Assembly: GCA_934524965.1 (NCBI GenBank)
Contig: CAKSYU010000006.1
Span: 6,323-70,322, forward strand
From: an uncultured Angelakisella sp.
GTDB lineage: Bacteria > Bacillota > Clostridia > Oscillospirales > Ruminococcaceae
Length of the DNA: 64,000 bases
Reading direction: 5' to 3'
The position numbers were made by a program, and so were the translations under genes. The notes under the pieces are model-generated. The model worked only from the letters and a program-made list of their open reading frames with translations, did not search any database and was not told where the DNA came from. This document shows positions 44,076 to 52,343 of the stretch, piece after piece; within the stretch, counting starts at the first letter, position 1, and each line of letters starts with the position of its first letter.

Positions 44076-45695
44076 TTATCCCTCCCGCAGAATGAGCGCC
44101 TCATAGGGGGCAAGGCGCTGCGGGGCTTCCGTCCTATCGTAATTGGAGAGGACGACGGCGCCCGAGACGGGGTTCGGGCGCTCCGCCGCCACAAGGCTGA
44201 CAACGACGGTAAGACTTTCGCCGTTTAATTCCCGACGGTAGGCGTAAACGCCGTTCCCGAGGAAAAGCTGGGTAAAGCTGCCCGTCTGCAGCACCTTGCT
44301 GCCGTTGCGGAAGGCGATGAGCCGCCGGTAGAAGGACAGGACAGAGGCGGGGTCATTTTCCTGACGGGCGGCATTGATGCGGGGATAGTTGCCATTGACC
44401 GAGAGCCACGGCGTACCGGTGGTAAAGCCCGCGTTGGGGCTGTCGTCCCACTGCATGGGGGTGCGGGCGTTATCGCGGCTTTTGGTCTTTATCATGCGCC
44501 AGCGCAGCGAGCGCGGCAGGTGCAGCCGCTTGCCGATGTTCCAGATATTGATGGATTCGACATCGCGCACCTTTTGCATATCGGTGTAATCGAAATTGGT
44601 CATGCCGATCTCCTGACCCTCGTACAGAAAGGGCGTTCCCCGCAGGGTGAGCACCAGTGTTGCCAGCGCCTTGGCGCTTTCATCGTGGTATTCGGCATCA
44701 TTGCCGTAGCGGGAAACGGAGCGGGGCTGATCGTGATTTTCGAGATAGACGGTGTTCCATGGGAGCGCCCGCTGCCACTTGGTAAGGCAGGCAAAGAAGC
44801 GGTCGGGGCTGAACCGGCGCAGGAACCATTTGATCTTATAGCAATCGGTCTCCATATGCTCGAAGGCGAACACGGTGGAAAGCTCACCGCGGGCGGGATT
44901 TACCAAACCGTCTGCCATCTTGGGCGTGACAAAGACCGTCTCGCCCACTGTAAAGGCATCATACTTGGCAAGCACATCTTCATGGAGGCGGTGCAGGACA
45001 CGGTGACAGCCGGGGGTGGATAAATAGTATTCGCTGCCGGTAAGGGCGGGGCGCCACTTGCCGTTTTTAATGGTTTCCTTATAGATAATATTGATGACAT
45101 CGCAGCGGAAGCCCGCGACGCCGCGATCCAGCCAGAAACGCATGACATTCTCAATGGCTTCGATGACCGCCTCGTTATGGTAATTGAGGTCGGGCTGCTC
45201 CTTGGCGAAAAGGTGGAGATAGTACTCCCCGCGTACTTCATCGAGCTCCCAGCAGTCGCCGCCGAAGAAATTGCCCCAGTTGGTAGGCTTTTTGCCGTTT
45301 TCGCCCTTGCGCCAGATGTAAAAATCGGCGTACGGCTCGATGCGGCGGCGGCTTTTCTGGAACCATTCGTGCTGATCGCTGGTGTGGTTAATAACGAGAT
45401 CCATGATGATGCGGATATCCCGCTTTTTCGCTTCGGCGATGAGGATGTCCATCTGCTCCAGCGTGCCGTAATTGGGGTGGATATTGCAGTAATCGCTGAT
45501 ATCGTAGCCGTTATCCTTATTGGGAGAGGGATAGACCGGTGAAAGCCACAATGCACCGACACCGAGCTTTTGCAGATAATCCAAGCGGGAAATGATGCCG
45601 GCGAGATCGCCGATGCCGTCGCCGTTGCTATCGCAGAAGCTCATGGGGTAGATCTGGTAAATGATCTTTTGCTGCCACCACGGAGTTTCAGCCAT
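44076..45695 (-). CDS. Alpha-glucosidase / oligo-1,6-glucosidase, GH13
   Basis: A 539-residue cytosolic GH13 enzyme. The order of motifs is WWQQKIIYQIYPMSFCDSNGDGIGDL, MDLVINHTSDQHEWF, the nucleophile Asp199 in GFRCDVIN, the acid/base Glu252 in VGETVF and the transition-state Asp322 in LENHDQPR. This is the subfamily of oligo-1,6-glucosidases, trehalose-6-phosphate hydrolases and alpha-glucosidases; the exact linkage is not certain. The ATG at 45695 overlaps the GH1 stop (ATGGCTGA), so the genes are translationally coupled. Confidence 0.92.
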   Translation of the reverse strand: MAETPWWQQKIIYQIYPMSFCDSNGDGIGDLAGIISRLDYLQKLGVGALWLSPVYPSPNKDNGYDISDYCNIHPNYGTLEQMDILIAEAKKRDIRIIMDLVINHTSDQHEWFQKSRRRIEPYADFYIWRKGENGKKPTNWGNFFGGDCWELDEVRGEYYLHLFAKEQPDLNYHNEAVIEAIENVMRFWLDRGVAGFRCDVINIIYKETIKNGKWRPALTGSEYYLSTPGCHRVLHRLHEDVLAKYDAFTVGETVFVTPKMADGLVNPARGELSTVFAFEHMETDCYKIKWFLRRFSPDRFFACLTKWQRALPWNTVYLENHDQPRSVSRYGNDAEYHDESAKALATLVLTLRGTPFLYEGQEIGMTNFDYTDMQKVRDVESINIWNIGKRLHLPRSLRWRMIKTKSRDNARTPMQWDDSPNAGFTTGTPWLSVNGNYPRINAARQENDPASVLSFYRRLIAFRNGSKVLQTGSFTQLFLGNGVYAYRRELNGESLTVVVSLVAAERPNPVSGAVVLSNYDRTEAPQRLAPYEALILREG

Positions 45696-46941
45696 TGGGA
45701 TAGACCTCCTTTTCGACTTCCGCCGCCATCTCCCCGGTGACACCGTGCTCGGCGATCATGCGGGAATAGAATTCGCCGCTCTTTTTGACGGTGCGGGCAT
45801 GGGTCGTGGTATCGAAATGCACAAGACCGAAACGGGCGGTAAAGCCCTCCAGCCACTCGAAGTTATCGACAAAGCACCAGTGATAGTAGCGGGTGACGGG
45901 CAGACCGCTTTCCGAAAGGGCTTTGAGATGCTCGTAAAGATAGCGACGGCGGAAGGCATCGCTATTATCGGCGGTGCCGTTTTCGGTAATATAGATGGGC
46001 AGCTCCGGCAGAAGCGCGTGGAGCTTTGCGGCACACTCCACAATGCCGACAGGGTAGATCTCCCAGCCGAGATCATTGACCGGAACATGAGGCAGGGTGC
46101 CGTCCCCCAAGCCTGAGGTGGCGGTACGGGCATAATAATTCAGCCCAAGGAAATCGGCATAGCGGCAGTCCCTGCCCAGCATATAGGTTTTATTCAGCTT
46201 GGTCTGGAAATTGTATTCGGAGATGCGGCAGGCGATGCGGTGCCACGGATTTTTGGCATTGTACGGCACAAAGGCGCGCATATGGACAGCAAGACCGACC
46301 TTCGGTTCGGCATAGCCCAGCTCCCTGTGAATATCGTGAATGAGACGGTAGGTGCGGCGGTGGCACTCGCCCAGCACCTTCATGACCCGCAGGGCGTGGG
46401 GCATATTGAACTCTCCGGGCGGGAAGCCGGCTCCCAGATAGCCGCAGACGGCGTAGACATTCGGCTCGTTGACGGTGACATATTCATCGACCAGATCGCC
46501 GAGATGACGGACGGCGAATTCCACCATGGCAAGGTACTGCTCCACAGCGTTTTTATTTAAGAAGCCGCCCGTGCGCTCGAACCACATGGGATTGGAGAAA
46601 TGGTGCAGCGTGAGGAGAACATGGATATTATTCCGATGAAGCAGCTCGATCTCCTGCCGCACCTTGCCGATCTCCTCCATGGAGAACGCGCCCTGCTGCG
46701 GCTCCAGCCGTGCCCATTCCAGCCCGAAGCGGTAGTGGCGGATCCCCATTTCCGCCATCAGGCGGGTGTCCTCCTCCAGATGACCGCGGTGGTCGGTGGC
46801 GATATCGGGGTCGCTGTTATCCTTTATTTTTCCTTTTTGATACCAGTCGTACCAGTTGCTCTCCTTGCAGTCGCCGTCGATCTGGGTCGCGGCGGAGGCG
46901 GCGCCCAAGGCGAAATCCGGCGGGAAGCGAAACGCGCTCAT
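45688..46941 (-). CDS. Beta-glucosidase, GH1
   Basis: A 417-residue GH1 barrel. FRFPPDFALGAASAATQIDG is the N-terminal family signature. The acid/base is Glu159 in VTVNEPNVYA and the nucleophile Glu320 in IYITENGTADN. It is somewhat shorter than typical GH1 enzymes (about 450). There is no phosphate-binding signature that would clearly make it a 6-phospho enzyme, and the transporter in this operon is not a PTS, so unphosphorylated beta-glucosides are likely. Its ATG overlaps the barstar stop (ATGA). Confidence 0.93.
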   Translation of the reverse strand: MSAFRFPPDFALGAASAATQIDGDCKESNWYDWYQKGKIKDNSDPDIATDHRGHLEEDTRLMAEMGIRHYRFGLEWARLEPQQGAFSMEEIGKVRQEIELLHRNNIHVLLTLHHFSNPMWFERTGGFLNKNAVEQYLAMVEFAVRHLGDLVDEYVTVNEPNVYAVCGYLGAGFPPGEFNMPHALRVMKVLGECHRRTYRLIHDIHRELGYAEPKVGLAVHMRAFVPYNAKNPWHRIACRISEYNFQTKLNKTYMLGRDCRYADFLGLNYYARTATSGLGDGTLPHVPVNDLGWEIYPVGIVECAAKLHALLPELPIYITENGTADNSDAFRRRYLYEHLKALSESGLPVTRYYHWCFVDNFEWLEGFTARFGLVHFDTTTHARTVKKSGEFYSRMIAEHGVTGEMAAEVEKEVYPNG

Positions 46942-47240
46942 TCGGTCTCCTCCTCTCGGTGGGCGGTGTGGGTGCCGATAATGATATGCAGAGCGTAGTT
47001 ATTCCGCTCCGCCTCGAAAAAGGTCATTAGCAGGCGGCAGCCGTATTCCCGCAGGGCGGAAAGCATTGCCCCCGGGTGGCGGACGGTGATGGCGGTCTCC
47101 TGCGAGATCTCGGTCAGGCAATCCCACAAAGCGTCCAGATTGGCGCCGTAGTATTCCGGCAGGGACAGCTTTTCCCTGATCTCGGCGTGCGCCGCCGCGC
47201 GGTCGGTCATGCACCGACCCTCCAGATAAATCTCTCTCAT
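46938..47240 (-). CDS. Barstar-family RNase inhibitor
   Basis: A 100-residue cytosolic inhibitor. The region LPEYYGANLDALWDCLTEI matches the barnase-binding loop and helix of barstar, with the two key acidic residues at Asp36 and Asp40. The length is close to barstar (90). It starts inside the stop of the barnase gene (ATGA overlap) and ends inside the GH1 start, so it is produced in step with its toxin. It would protect the cytoplasm from RNase before export or from sibling toxin. Confidence 0.93.
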   Translation of the reverse strand: MREIYLEGRCMTDRAAAHAEIREKLSLPEYYGANLDALWDCLTEISQETAITVRHPGAMLSALREYGCRLLMTFFEAERNNYALHIIIGTHTAHREEETE

Positions 47241-47743
47241 GGTGTTTCCTCCTCCCCGTAGATGGGGGTAAAGCTCTCATAGTGGTCGTTGGTGTAATAG
47301 ATCAAGCCGTCGCTGGAATAAAGCAGACGCTCCGCGCCGCGGAAGCCGCCCGCGTAATTCACATCACATTCGTACCAGGTGCGCCCCTCGGCTTCCGGCA
47401 GGAGGCCCTCCCGATTGCTGAAGTGGTCGCCGCCGATGGACATGCCCTCGGCGACCTCCCACAGATTGCCGAGCGAGGCGTCCCAGCCCAGCTCCTTTGC
47501 CTCCTGCTTAGTGAGGTAATTCTGCGGCAGGTGCCCGTAGAAATGCAGGTATTCCGCGACCGCCTCCGGCGTGGAATAGACGCCGTCTTCCGCCAGCAGC
47601 GTGCCGTTTTGCTGCACAGGCGGGTCGCTTTCGTCCATGGGCAGGGTGGTCACGCCGCCGCAGGCGGACAGCAGGAGCAGGAAAGCCGTGAGCAGCACGA
47701 GCAGCAATGCCGGCAGACGGCGGGTAAACAGGTTTTTCTTCAC
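47237..47743 (-). CDS. Barnase-family ribonuclease with lipoprotein signal
   Basis: A 168-residue guanyl-specific RNase precursor starting with GTG seven bases after GGAGG. Residues 1-28 are a signal peptide ending in the lipobox LSAC (Cys28), which predicts a membrane-anchored lipoprotein instead of the freely secreted barnase of Bacillus. The mature domain has YLHFYGHLPQNYLTKQEAKELGW, IGGDHFSNREGLLP and the catalytic set: Glu125 (TWYECDVNY), Arg135 and Arg139 (GFRGAERLLYSSDG), and His154 (TNDHY). All active-site residues are present, so it should be active. It heads the glycosidase operon. Confidence 0.93.
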   Translation of the reverse strand: MKKNLFTRRLPALLLVLLTAFLLLLSACGGVTTLPMDESDPPVQQNGTLLAEDGVYSTPEAVAEYLHFYGHLPQNYLTKQEAKELGWDASLGNLWEVAEGMSIGGDHFSNREGLLPEAEGRTWYECDVNYAGGFRGAERLLYSSDGLIYYTNDHYESFTPIYGEEETP

Positions 47744-47773
47744 AGGGGTACCTCCTTTGGGTTATACAATTAA

Positions 47774-47782
47774 ATTGTACCA
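47774..47782 (-). promoter_or_regulatory. Extended -10 promoter of the barnase/glycosidase operon
   Basis: The minus strand reads TGG-TACAAT (-10 at 47774-47779) 30 bp upstream of the GTG. No strong -35 is evident, as for the matching pcrA promoter. Confidence 0.45.
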
Positions 47783-47905
47783 TAAAAGGGTGCGAAATAA
47801 TAGGCGCAGAGTAACAGAGATTTGGACGGAAAAGATGTGAAATTTGACCGCGCTGGCGTTCACAAATTGTTTGCAAAGACGCTACATTCTTGTAAAGTTT
47901 GACGG

Positions 47906-47934
47906 TTGCATTTATATAATGTCCGCGCTATAAT
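47906..47934 (+). promoter_or_regulatory. Promoter of marR-ABC exporter operon
   Basis: TTGCAT (47906-47911), 17 bp, perfect TATAAT (47929-47934). The operator-like repeat begins at the last base of the -10, covering the expected transcription start. Confidence 0.65.
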
Positions 47935-47951
47935 TGTTAGCATCCTAACAA
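47934..47951. promoter_or_regulatory. Probable MarR operator
   Basis: TTGTTAG-CATC-CTAACAA is a perfect 7-bp inverted repeat directly after the -10 box and 23 bp before the marR-like start. Its position predicts that bound repressor blocks its own promoter. The TTAG...CTAA core matches known MarR/SlyA-type sites. Confidence 0.65.
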
Positions 47952-47974
47952 AAAAGGAGGCTGTTCCCCAAGAG

Positions 47975-48412
47975 ATGAACCGACTGGAAAAATCGGTATG
48001 CACCGAGATAAAATGCATCTCCAACCTTATTCATCAGGAGCTGAACGGCGCGACCTGCCGCGGCACGATGATGCAGAAAATGTTTTTGGGGTATCTGGAC
48101 GCCCACGACGGGCAGCCGGTGTACCAAAAAGACCTGGAGGCGGCGTTCCACATGCGTCGCAGCACCGCGACCGGCATTTTGCAGATCATGGTGCGGGACG
48201 GACTGCTGGTGCGCGAACCGGTGGAGGGCGACGCCCGCCTGAAGCGGCTGGTACTGACCCCCATCGCCATGGAGCAGCTTGCCGAGATGCAGCAGGATAT
48301 TGTGTGTGTGGAGCGGAAAGCGACCGCCGGACTGAGCGCCGAGGAACGGGAAACACTTTTTGCCCTGCTGGATAGAGTAATGGAAAACCTGACCCCAAGT
48401 AAGGAGGAATGA
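47975..48412 (+). CDS. MarR family transcriptional regulator
   Basis: A 145-residue winged-helix regulator. The DNA-binding region runs from about residue 45 (VYQKDLEAAFHMRRSTATGILQIMVRDGLLVREPVEGDARLKRLVLT), with the recognition helix and the basic wing. The flanking helices form the dimer interface. It begins with the ATG at 47975; the GGAGG lies a rather long 14 bases upstream. It is followed by two ABC exporter genes, so it likely represses the exporter in response to a small molecule, using the operator overlapping its promoter. Confidence 0.9.
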   Translation: MNRLEKSVCTEIKCISNLIHQELNGATCRGTMMQKMFLGYLDAHDGQPVYQKDLEAAFHMRRSTATGILQIMVRDGLLVREPVEGDARLKRLVLTPIAMEQLAEMQQDIVCVERKATAGLSAEERETLFALLDRVMENLTPSKEE

Positions 48413-48416
48413 ACCG

Positions 48417-50147
48417 TTGATAAAACGACTTGCCCAATGTGTAAGGGAGTATAAAAAAGACTCGATCCTCTCCCCTCTTTATGTGCTGGTGGAGGCGCTG
48501 CTGGACGTCGCCATTCCCTTTGTAATGGCAGACCTCATTGATAAGGGCATAGAATCCGGCAACATGAGCATGACCCTGCGGTACGGCGCGATCCTGGTGG
48601 GCTTTGCGCTGGTGGCGCTTGCCTTCGGCGCGCTGAGCGGCAGGAGCTGCGCCCGTGCCACGGCGGGCTTTGCCCGCAACCTGCGGCATGATATGTTCCA
48701 TCATTTGCAGGTATATTCTTTCTCCAATATCGATAAGTTCAGCAGCGCCGGTCTGGTAACGCGCCTGACCACCGATGTGAGCAATGTGCAGAATGCCTTT
48801 ATGATGATCATTCGCACGCTGATCCGCTGCCCCGCCATGCTGATCTTTGCCATGGTAATGTCCTTCCGCATCAACCATGATATTTCACTGATCTTCCTTG
48901 CTGTTATCCCCATTCTAGGCATCGGGCTGTACCTTATTATCCGCCATGTGCATCCGGTGTTTGAGCGGGTATTTAAGACCTATGACCGCTTGAACGGGGT
49001 GGTGCAGGAGAATCTTTCCGGTATCCGTGTGGTAAAGAACTTTGTGCGGGAAGACCACGAGATCGAGAAATTCGACGCCATTTCCGGTACCATCTATAAG
49101 GACTTTTCGCTGGCGGAGCGTATTCTGGCGCTGAACAGCCCACTGATGCAGGGCTGCGTGTATGCCTGTATGATCCTGGTCTCCTGGCTGGGTGCCAAGC
49201 AGATCGTCATCGGCAACATGAGCACCGGCAACCTGATGAGCTTCTTTACCTACATCATGCAGATCCTTTCCAGCCTGATGATGCTCTCGATGGTATTCGT
49301 GATGATCACCATGTCCCGTGCCTCCGCCGAGCGTATCGTGGAAGTGCTGGACGAGGAAAGCGACATCACCAACGGCGATGACCCCGTGTACGAAGTGAAC
49401 GACGGCAGCGTGGAATTCACCGATGTGTGCTTCAGCTATGCCAAGCGCCCCGATAAAACGGTGCTGGACGATATAGACCTTGTGATTCCCTCCGGTCAGA
49501 CGGTGGGCATCATCGGCGGTACCGGCTCCTCCAAGAGCAGCCTGGTGCAGCTGATCCCCCGCCTGTACGATGTGACCGGCGGCTGTGTAAAGGTGGGCGG
49601 CGTAGATGTGCGCCGCTATGACCTGCAGACACTGCGGCACAATGTGGCGATGGTACTCCAGAAGAATACCCTGTTCAGCGGGACGATAAAGGAAAACCTG
49701 CGCTGGGGCAACCCCGACGCGACCGATGAGGAGCTGGTACACGCCTGCCGGCTGGCGCAGGCAGATGACTTTATCTGCACCTTCCCCGATGGGTATGATA
49801 CCTATATCGAGCAGGGCGGCACCAATGTTTCCGGCGGGCAGAAGCAGCGCCTGTGCATTGCCCGCGCGATCCTGCGTAAGCCGAAGATCCTGATACTGGA
49901 CGACAGCACCAGCGCGGTGGATACCAAGACCGATGCGCTGATCCGCAAGGCGTTCCGCGAGGAGATACCGGATACCACCAAGATCATCATCGCCCAGCGC
50001 ATCAGCTCGGTGATGGACGCCGACCAGATCATTGTAATGGATAACGGCAGAATAAACGCCTGCGGTACCCATGAAGAATTGATGGCAACCAATGAAATCT
50101 ACCGTGAGGTTTACGAATCGCAGCAGAAAGGAGGTCTGGAGGAATGA
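48417..50147 (+). CDS. ABC exporter half-transporter, degenerate-site subunit
   Basis: A 576-residue fused membrane/ATPase protein starting with TTG nine bases after GGAGG. Six transmembrane segments occupy residues 1-320. The ATPase domain has Walker A IGGTGSSKSS, signature VSGGQKQR and a Walker B of ILILDDSTSAVD, where Asp replaces the catalytic Glu. This pattern marks the non-catalytic partner of heterodimeric exporters such as TM287/288. It exports drugs, peptides or lipids; the substrate is unknown. Its stop overlaps the next start by ATGA. Confidence 0.93.
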   Translation: MIKRLAQCVREYKKDSILSPLYVLVEALLDVAIPFVMADLIDKGIESGNMSMTLRYGAILVGFALVALAFGALSGRSCARATAGFARNLRHDMFHHLQVYSFSNIDKFSSAGLVTRLTTDVSNVQNAFMMIIRTLIRCPAMLIFAMVMSFRINHDISLIFLAVIPILGIGLYLIIRHVHPVFERVFKTYDRLNGVVQENLSGIRVVKNFVREDHEIEKFDAISGTIYKDFSLAERILALNSPLMQGCVYACMILVSWLGAKQIVIGNMSTGNLMSFFTYIMQILSSLMMLSMVFVMITMSRASAERIVEVLDEESDITNGDDPVYEVNDGSVEFTDVCFSYAKRPDKTVLDDIDLVIPSGQTVGIIGGTGSSKSSLVQLIPRLYDVTGGCVKVGGVDVRRYDLQTLRHNVAMVLQKNTLFSGTIKENLRWGNPDATDEELVHACRLAQADDFICTFPDGYDTYIEQGGTNVSGGQKQRLCIARAILRKPKILILDDSTSAVDTKTDALIRKAFREEIPDTTKIIIAQRISSVMDADQIIVMDNGRINACGTHEELMATNEIYREVYESQQKGGLEE

Positions 50148-52063
50148 GCGGACCCAGAAGAGGTTTTACCGGCGGCAAGCGGGCAAAGGACGCGAAGGGA
50201 ACACTGAAGCGCCTGATCGGCTACATCGCCAAGGGAAACAAAGCACGGCTGGCGATCGTATTTGTTCTGCTGCTTATCAGTACAATTGCCAGCGTTGCCT
50301 CCTCCCTGTTTCTCAAATCGCTGATCGACGACTACATTGCCCCGCTGATCGGGCAATCCGCGCCGGATTTTTCGCCGCTTTTCGGCGCATTGACCATGAT
50401 GGCGTGCATTTATCTGGCGGGCATGCTGGCTTCCTATTTGCAGACCCGACTGATGATCCCCGTGGCGCAGGGCACCCTGAAAACCATAAGGGACGATATG
50501 TTTGCCCATATGCAGACACTACCCATCAAATACTTTGATACCCACACCCACGGCAATGTGATGAGCTACTACACCAACGATACCGATACCCTGCGGCAGA
50601 TGATAAGCCAGAGTCTACCAAACGCGGTCAGCTCCATCATCAGCATTACGGCGGTATTCATTGCCATGCTGGGCACCAGCGTATGGCTGACGCTGCTGAT
50701 GTTCGTCTTTTTGGGGCTGATGCTGTGGGTCGTAAAAAATATAGGCGGCGGCAGCGCCAAGTACTTTGTAAAGCAGCAGCAGTCGCTGGGTAAGGTAAAC
50801 GGCTTTATCGAGGAAATGATCGGCGGGCAGAAGGTGGTAAAGGTATTCTGCCACGAGGAGCAGAACCAGAAGGACTTTGATGCACTCAATGACGAATTCT
50901 GTGAAAACGCTACCAAAGCGAACACCTACGCCAATATCATGATGCCCATTATGGGCAATCTGGGACATTTGCAGTATGTGCTGGTCGCCATTGTGGGCGG
51001 ACTGCTCGCCATCGCAGCCGTGCCCAACCTGACCCTGACCGGCATGGGTGTAATGACGCTGGGCGGAATCGCCTCCTTTTTGCAGCTGAGCCGCAGCTTT
51101 ACCATGCCTATCAGCATGGTCTCGCAGCAGATCAACTCGGTGGTGATGGCGCTGGCGGGCGCGGAGCGTATCTTTGAGCTGATGGACGAACCCAGCGAGG
51201 AGGACCACGGTGAAGTGACGCTGGTGAATGCCGAGGAAACGGACGGCGCCCTGACCGAGACCGACCACCATACCGGTGTGTGGGCATGGAAAAAGCCCCT
51301 GCCGGAGGGCGGCTATGAGCTGATAAGGCAGCACGGCGATGTACGCATGAAAGATGTGGACTTTGCCTATGTGGAGGGAAAGCCCGTACTGCATGATATC
51401 ACCCTGTACGCCGAGCCCGGTCAGAAGGTCGCCTTTGTGGGCGCGACGGGCGCAGGCAAGACCACCATTACCAACCTCATCAACCGCTTTTATGATATTG
51501 CCGACGGCAAGATCCGCTACGACGGCATCAATATCAACAAGATAAAGAAAAGCGACCTGCGCCGCAGCCTTGGCGTGGTATTGCAGGACGTGAACCTCTT
51601 TACCGGCACCGTGATGGATAATATCCGCTACGGACGGCTGGACGCAACCGACGAGGAGTGCATCGCGGCGGCGAAGCTTGCCAACGCGCATGACTTTATC
51701 TCCCGCCTGCCGGAGGGCTACCAGACCGTACTTTCCGGCGACGGCGGCAGCCTTTCGCAGGGGCAGCGGCAGCTGATCTCCATCGCGCGGGCAGCGGTCG
51801 CCGACCCGCCTGTAATGATCCTGGACGAGGCGACCTCCAGCATTGATACCCGCACCGAGGCGATCGTGCAGCGGGGCATGGACCGGCTAATGCACGGACG
51901 GACGGTATTCGTCATCGCGCACCGGCTCTCCACCGTGCAGAACGCCGATGTTATCATGGTACTGGAGCATGGGCGCATCATTGAGCGCGGCACCCACGAA
52001 ATGCTGATCGCCCAAAAAGGGAAATACTATCAGTTGTATACCGGTGCCTTTGAACTGGAATAA
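50144..52063 (+). CDS. ABC exporter half-transporter, catalytic subunit
   Basis: A 639-residue half-transporter with an N-terminal basic extension (GPRRGFTGGKRAKDAKG), six membrane helices, and an inserted stretch of about 50 residues before the ATPase domain (around EEDHGEVTLVNAEETDG...). Walker A is VGATGAGKTT, the signature LSQGQRQL and Walker B VMILDEATSSID with the catalytic Glu intact. It complements the degenerate upstream subunit, so the pair should form a heterodimeric exporter with one consensus ATP site. A long terminator hairpin follows. Confidence 0.94.
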   Translation: MSGPRRGFTGGKRAKDAKGTLKRLIGYIAKGNKARLAIVFVLLLISTIASVASSLFLKSLIDDYIAPLIGQSAPDFSPLFGALTMMACIYLAGMLASYLQTRLMIPVAQGTLKTIRDDMFAHMQTLPIKYFDTHTHGNVMSYYTNDTDTLRQMISQSLPNAVSSIISITAVFIAMLGTSVWLTLLMFVFLGLMLWVVKNIGGGSAKYFVKQQQSLGKVNGFIEEMIGGQKVVKVFCHEEQNQKDFDALNDEFCENATKANTYANIMMPIMGNLGHLQYVLVAIVGGLLAIAAVPNLTLTGMGVMTLGGIASFLQLSRSFTMPISMVSQQINSVVMALAGAERIFELMDEPSEEDHGEVTLVNAEETDGALTETDHHTGVWAWKKPLPEGGYELIRQHGDVRMKDVDFAYVEGKPVLHDITLYAEPGQKVAFVGATGAGKTTITNLINRFYDIADGKIRYDGININKIKKSDLRRSLGVVLQDVNLFTGTVMDNIRYGRLDATDEECIAAAKLANAHDFISRLPEGYQTVLSGDGGSLSQGQRQLISIARAAVADPPVMILDEATSSIDTRTEAIVQRGMDRLMHGRTVFVIAHRLSTVQNADVIMVLEHGRIIERGTHEMLIAQKGKYYQLYTGAFELE

Positions 52064-52074
52064 AGGCAGGACAG

Positions 52075-52113
52075 AAAATTCGGGTAAAGCAAAAACTTTA
52101 CCCGAATTTTTTT
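52075..52113 (+). terminator. Terminator of marR-ABC exporter operon
   Basis: A perfect stem AAAATTCGGGTAAAG (52075-52089) with its complement (52096-52110), 6-base loop, followed by further T residues. It is a strong intrinsic terminator 11 bp after the stop. Confidence 0.9.
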
Positions 52114-52176
52114 GCAAAAAAGGCTTTACAAACCCGCCGCGATATGCTATTATAGTCAAGCAGTCCAAAAACACAT

Positions 52177-52252
52177 GGGGGCGTAGCTCACTTGGGAGAG
52201 CGCTTGACTGGCAGTCAAGAGGTAGAGAGTTCGATCCTCTTCGTCTCCACCA
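52177..52252 (+). tRNA. tRNA-Ala (anticodon GGC)
   Basis: A 76-nt cloverleaf with an acceptor stem GGGGGCG/CGTCTCC (two G-U pairs), D-arm from GCTC, anticodon stem CTTGA/TCAAG around the loop CTGGCAG, which gives anticodon GGC, and a T-arm GAGAG/CTCTT-type stem enclosing TTCGATC. The CCA end is encoded (52250-52252). It is a single tRNA, not in an array. A terminator hairpin follows. Confidence 0.95.
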
Positions 52253-52260
52253 AAAGAGAT

Positions 52261-52290
52261 CCGCAGGAACACAGTTTCTGCGGTCTTTTT
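52261..52290 (+). terminator. Terminator after tRNA-Ala
   Basis: CCGCAGGAAC pairs with GTTTCTGCGG (10 bp, one G-U) and is followed by TCTTTTTG. It separates the tRNA from brnQ. Confidence 0.85.
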
Positions 52291-52343
52291 GTATAATCGA
52301 CCGACTGTTTTTGTTCCCGTTCCTCATCGACAAAGGAGACACC

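Noticed and set aside
48915..50072. 385-codon open frame on the minus strand
   Set aside because: Antisense to the first ABC exporter gene, no ribosome site and His/Gly-rich shadow composition.
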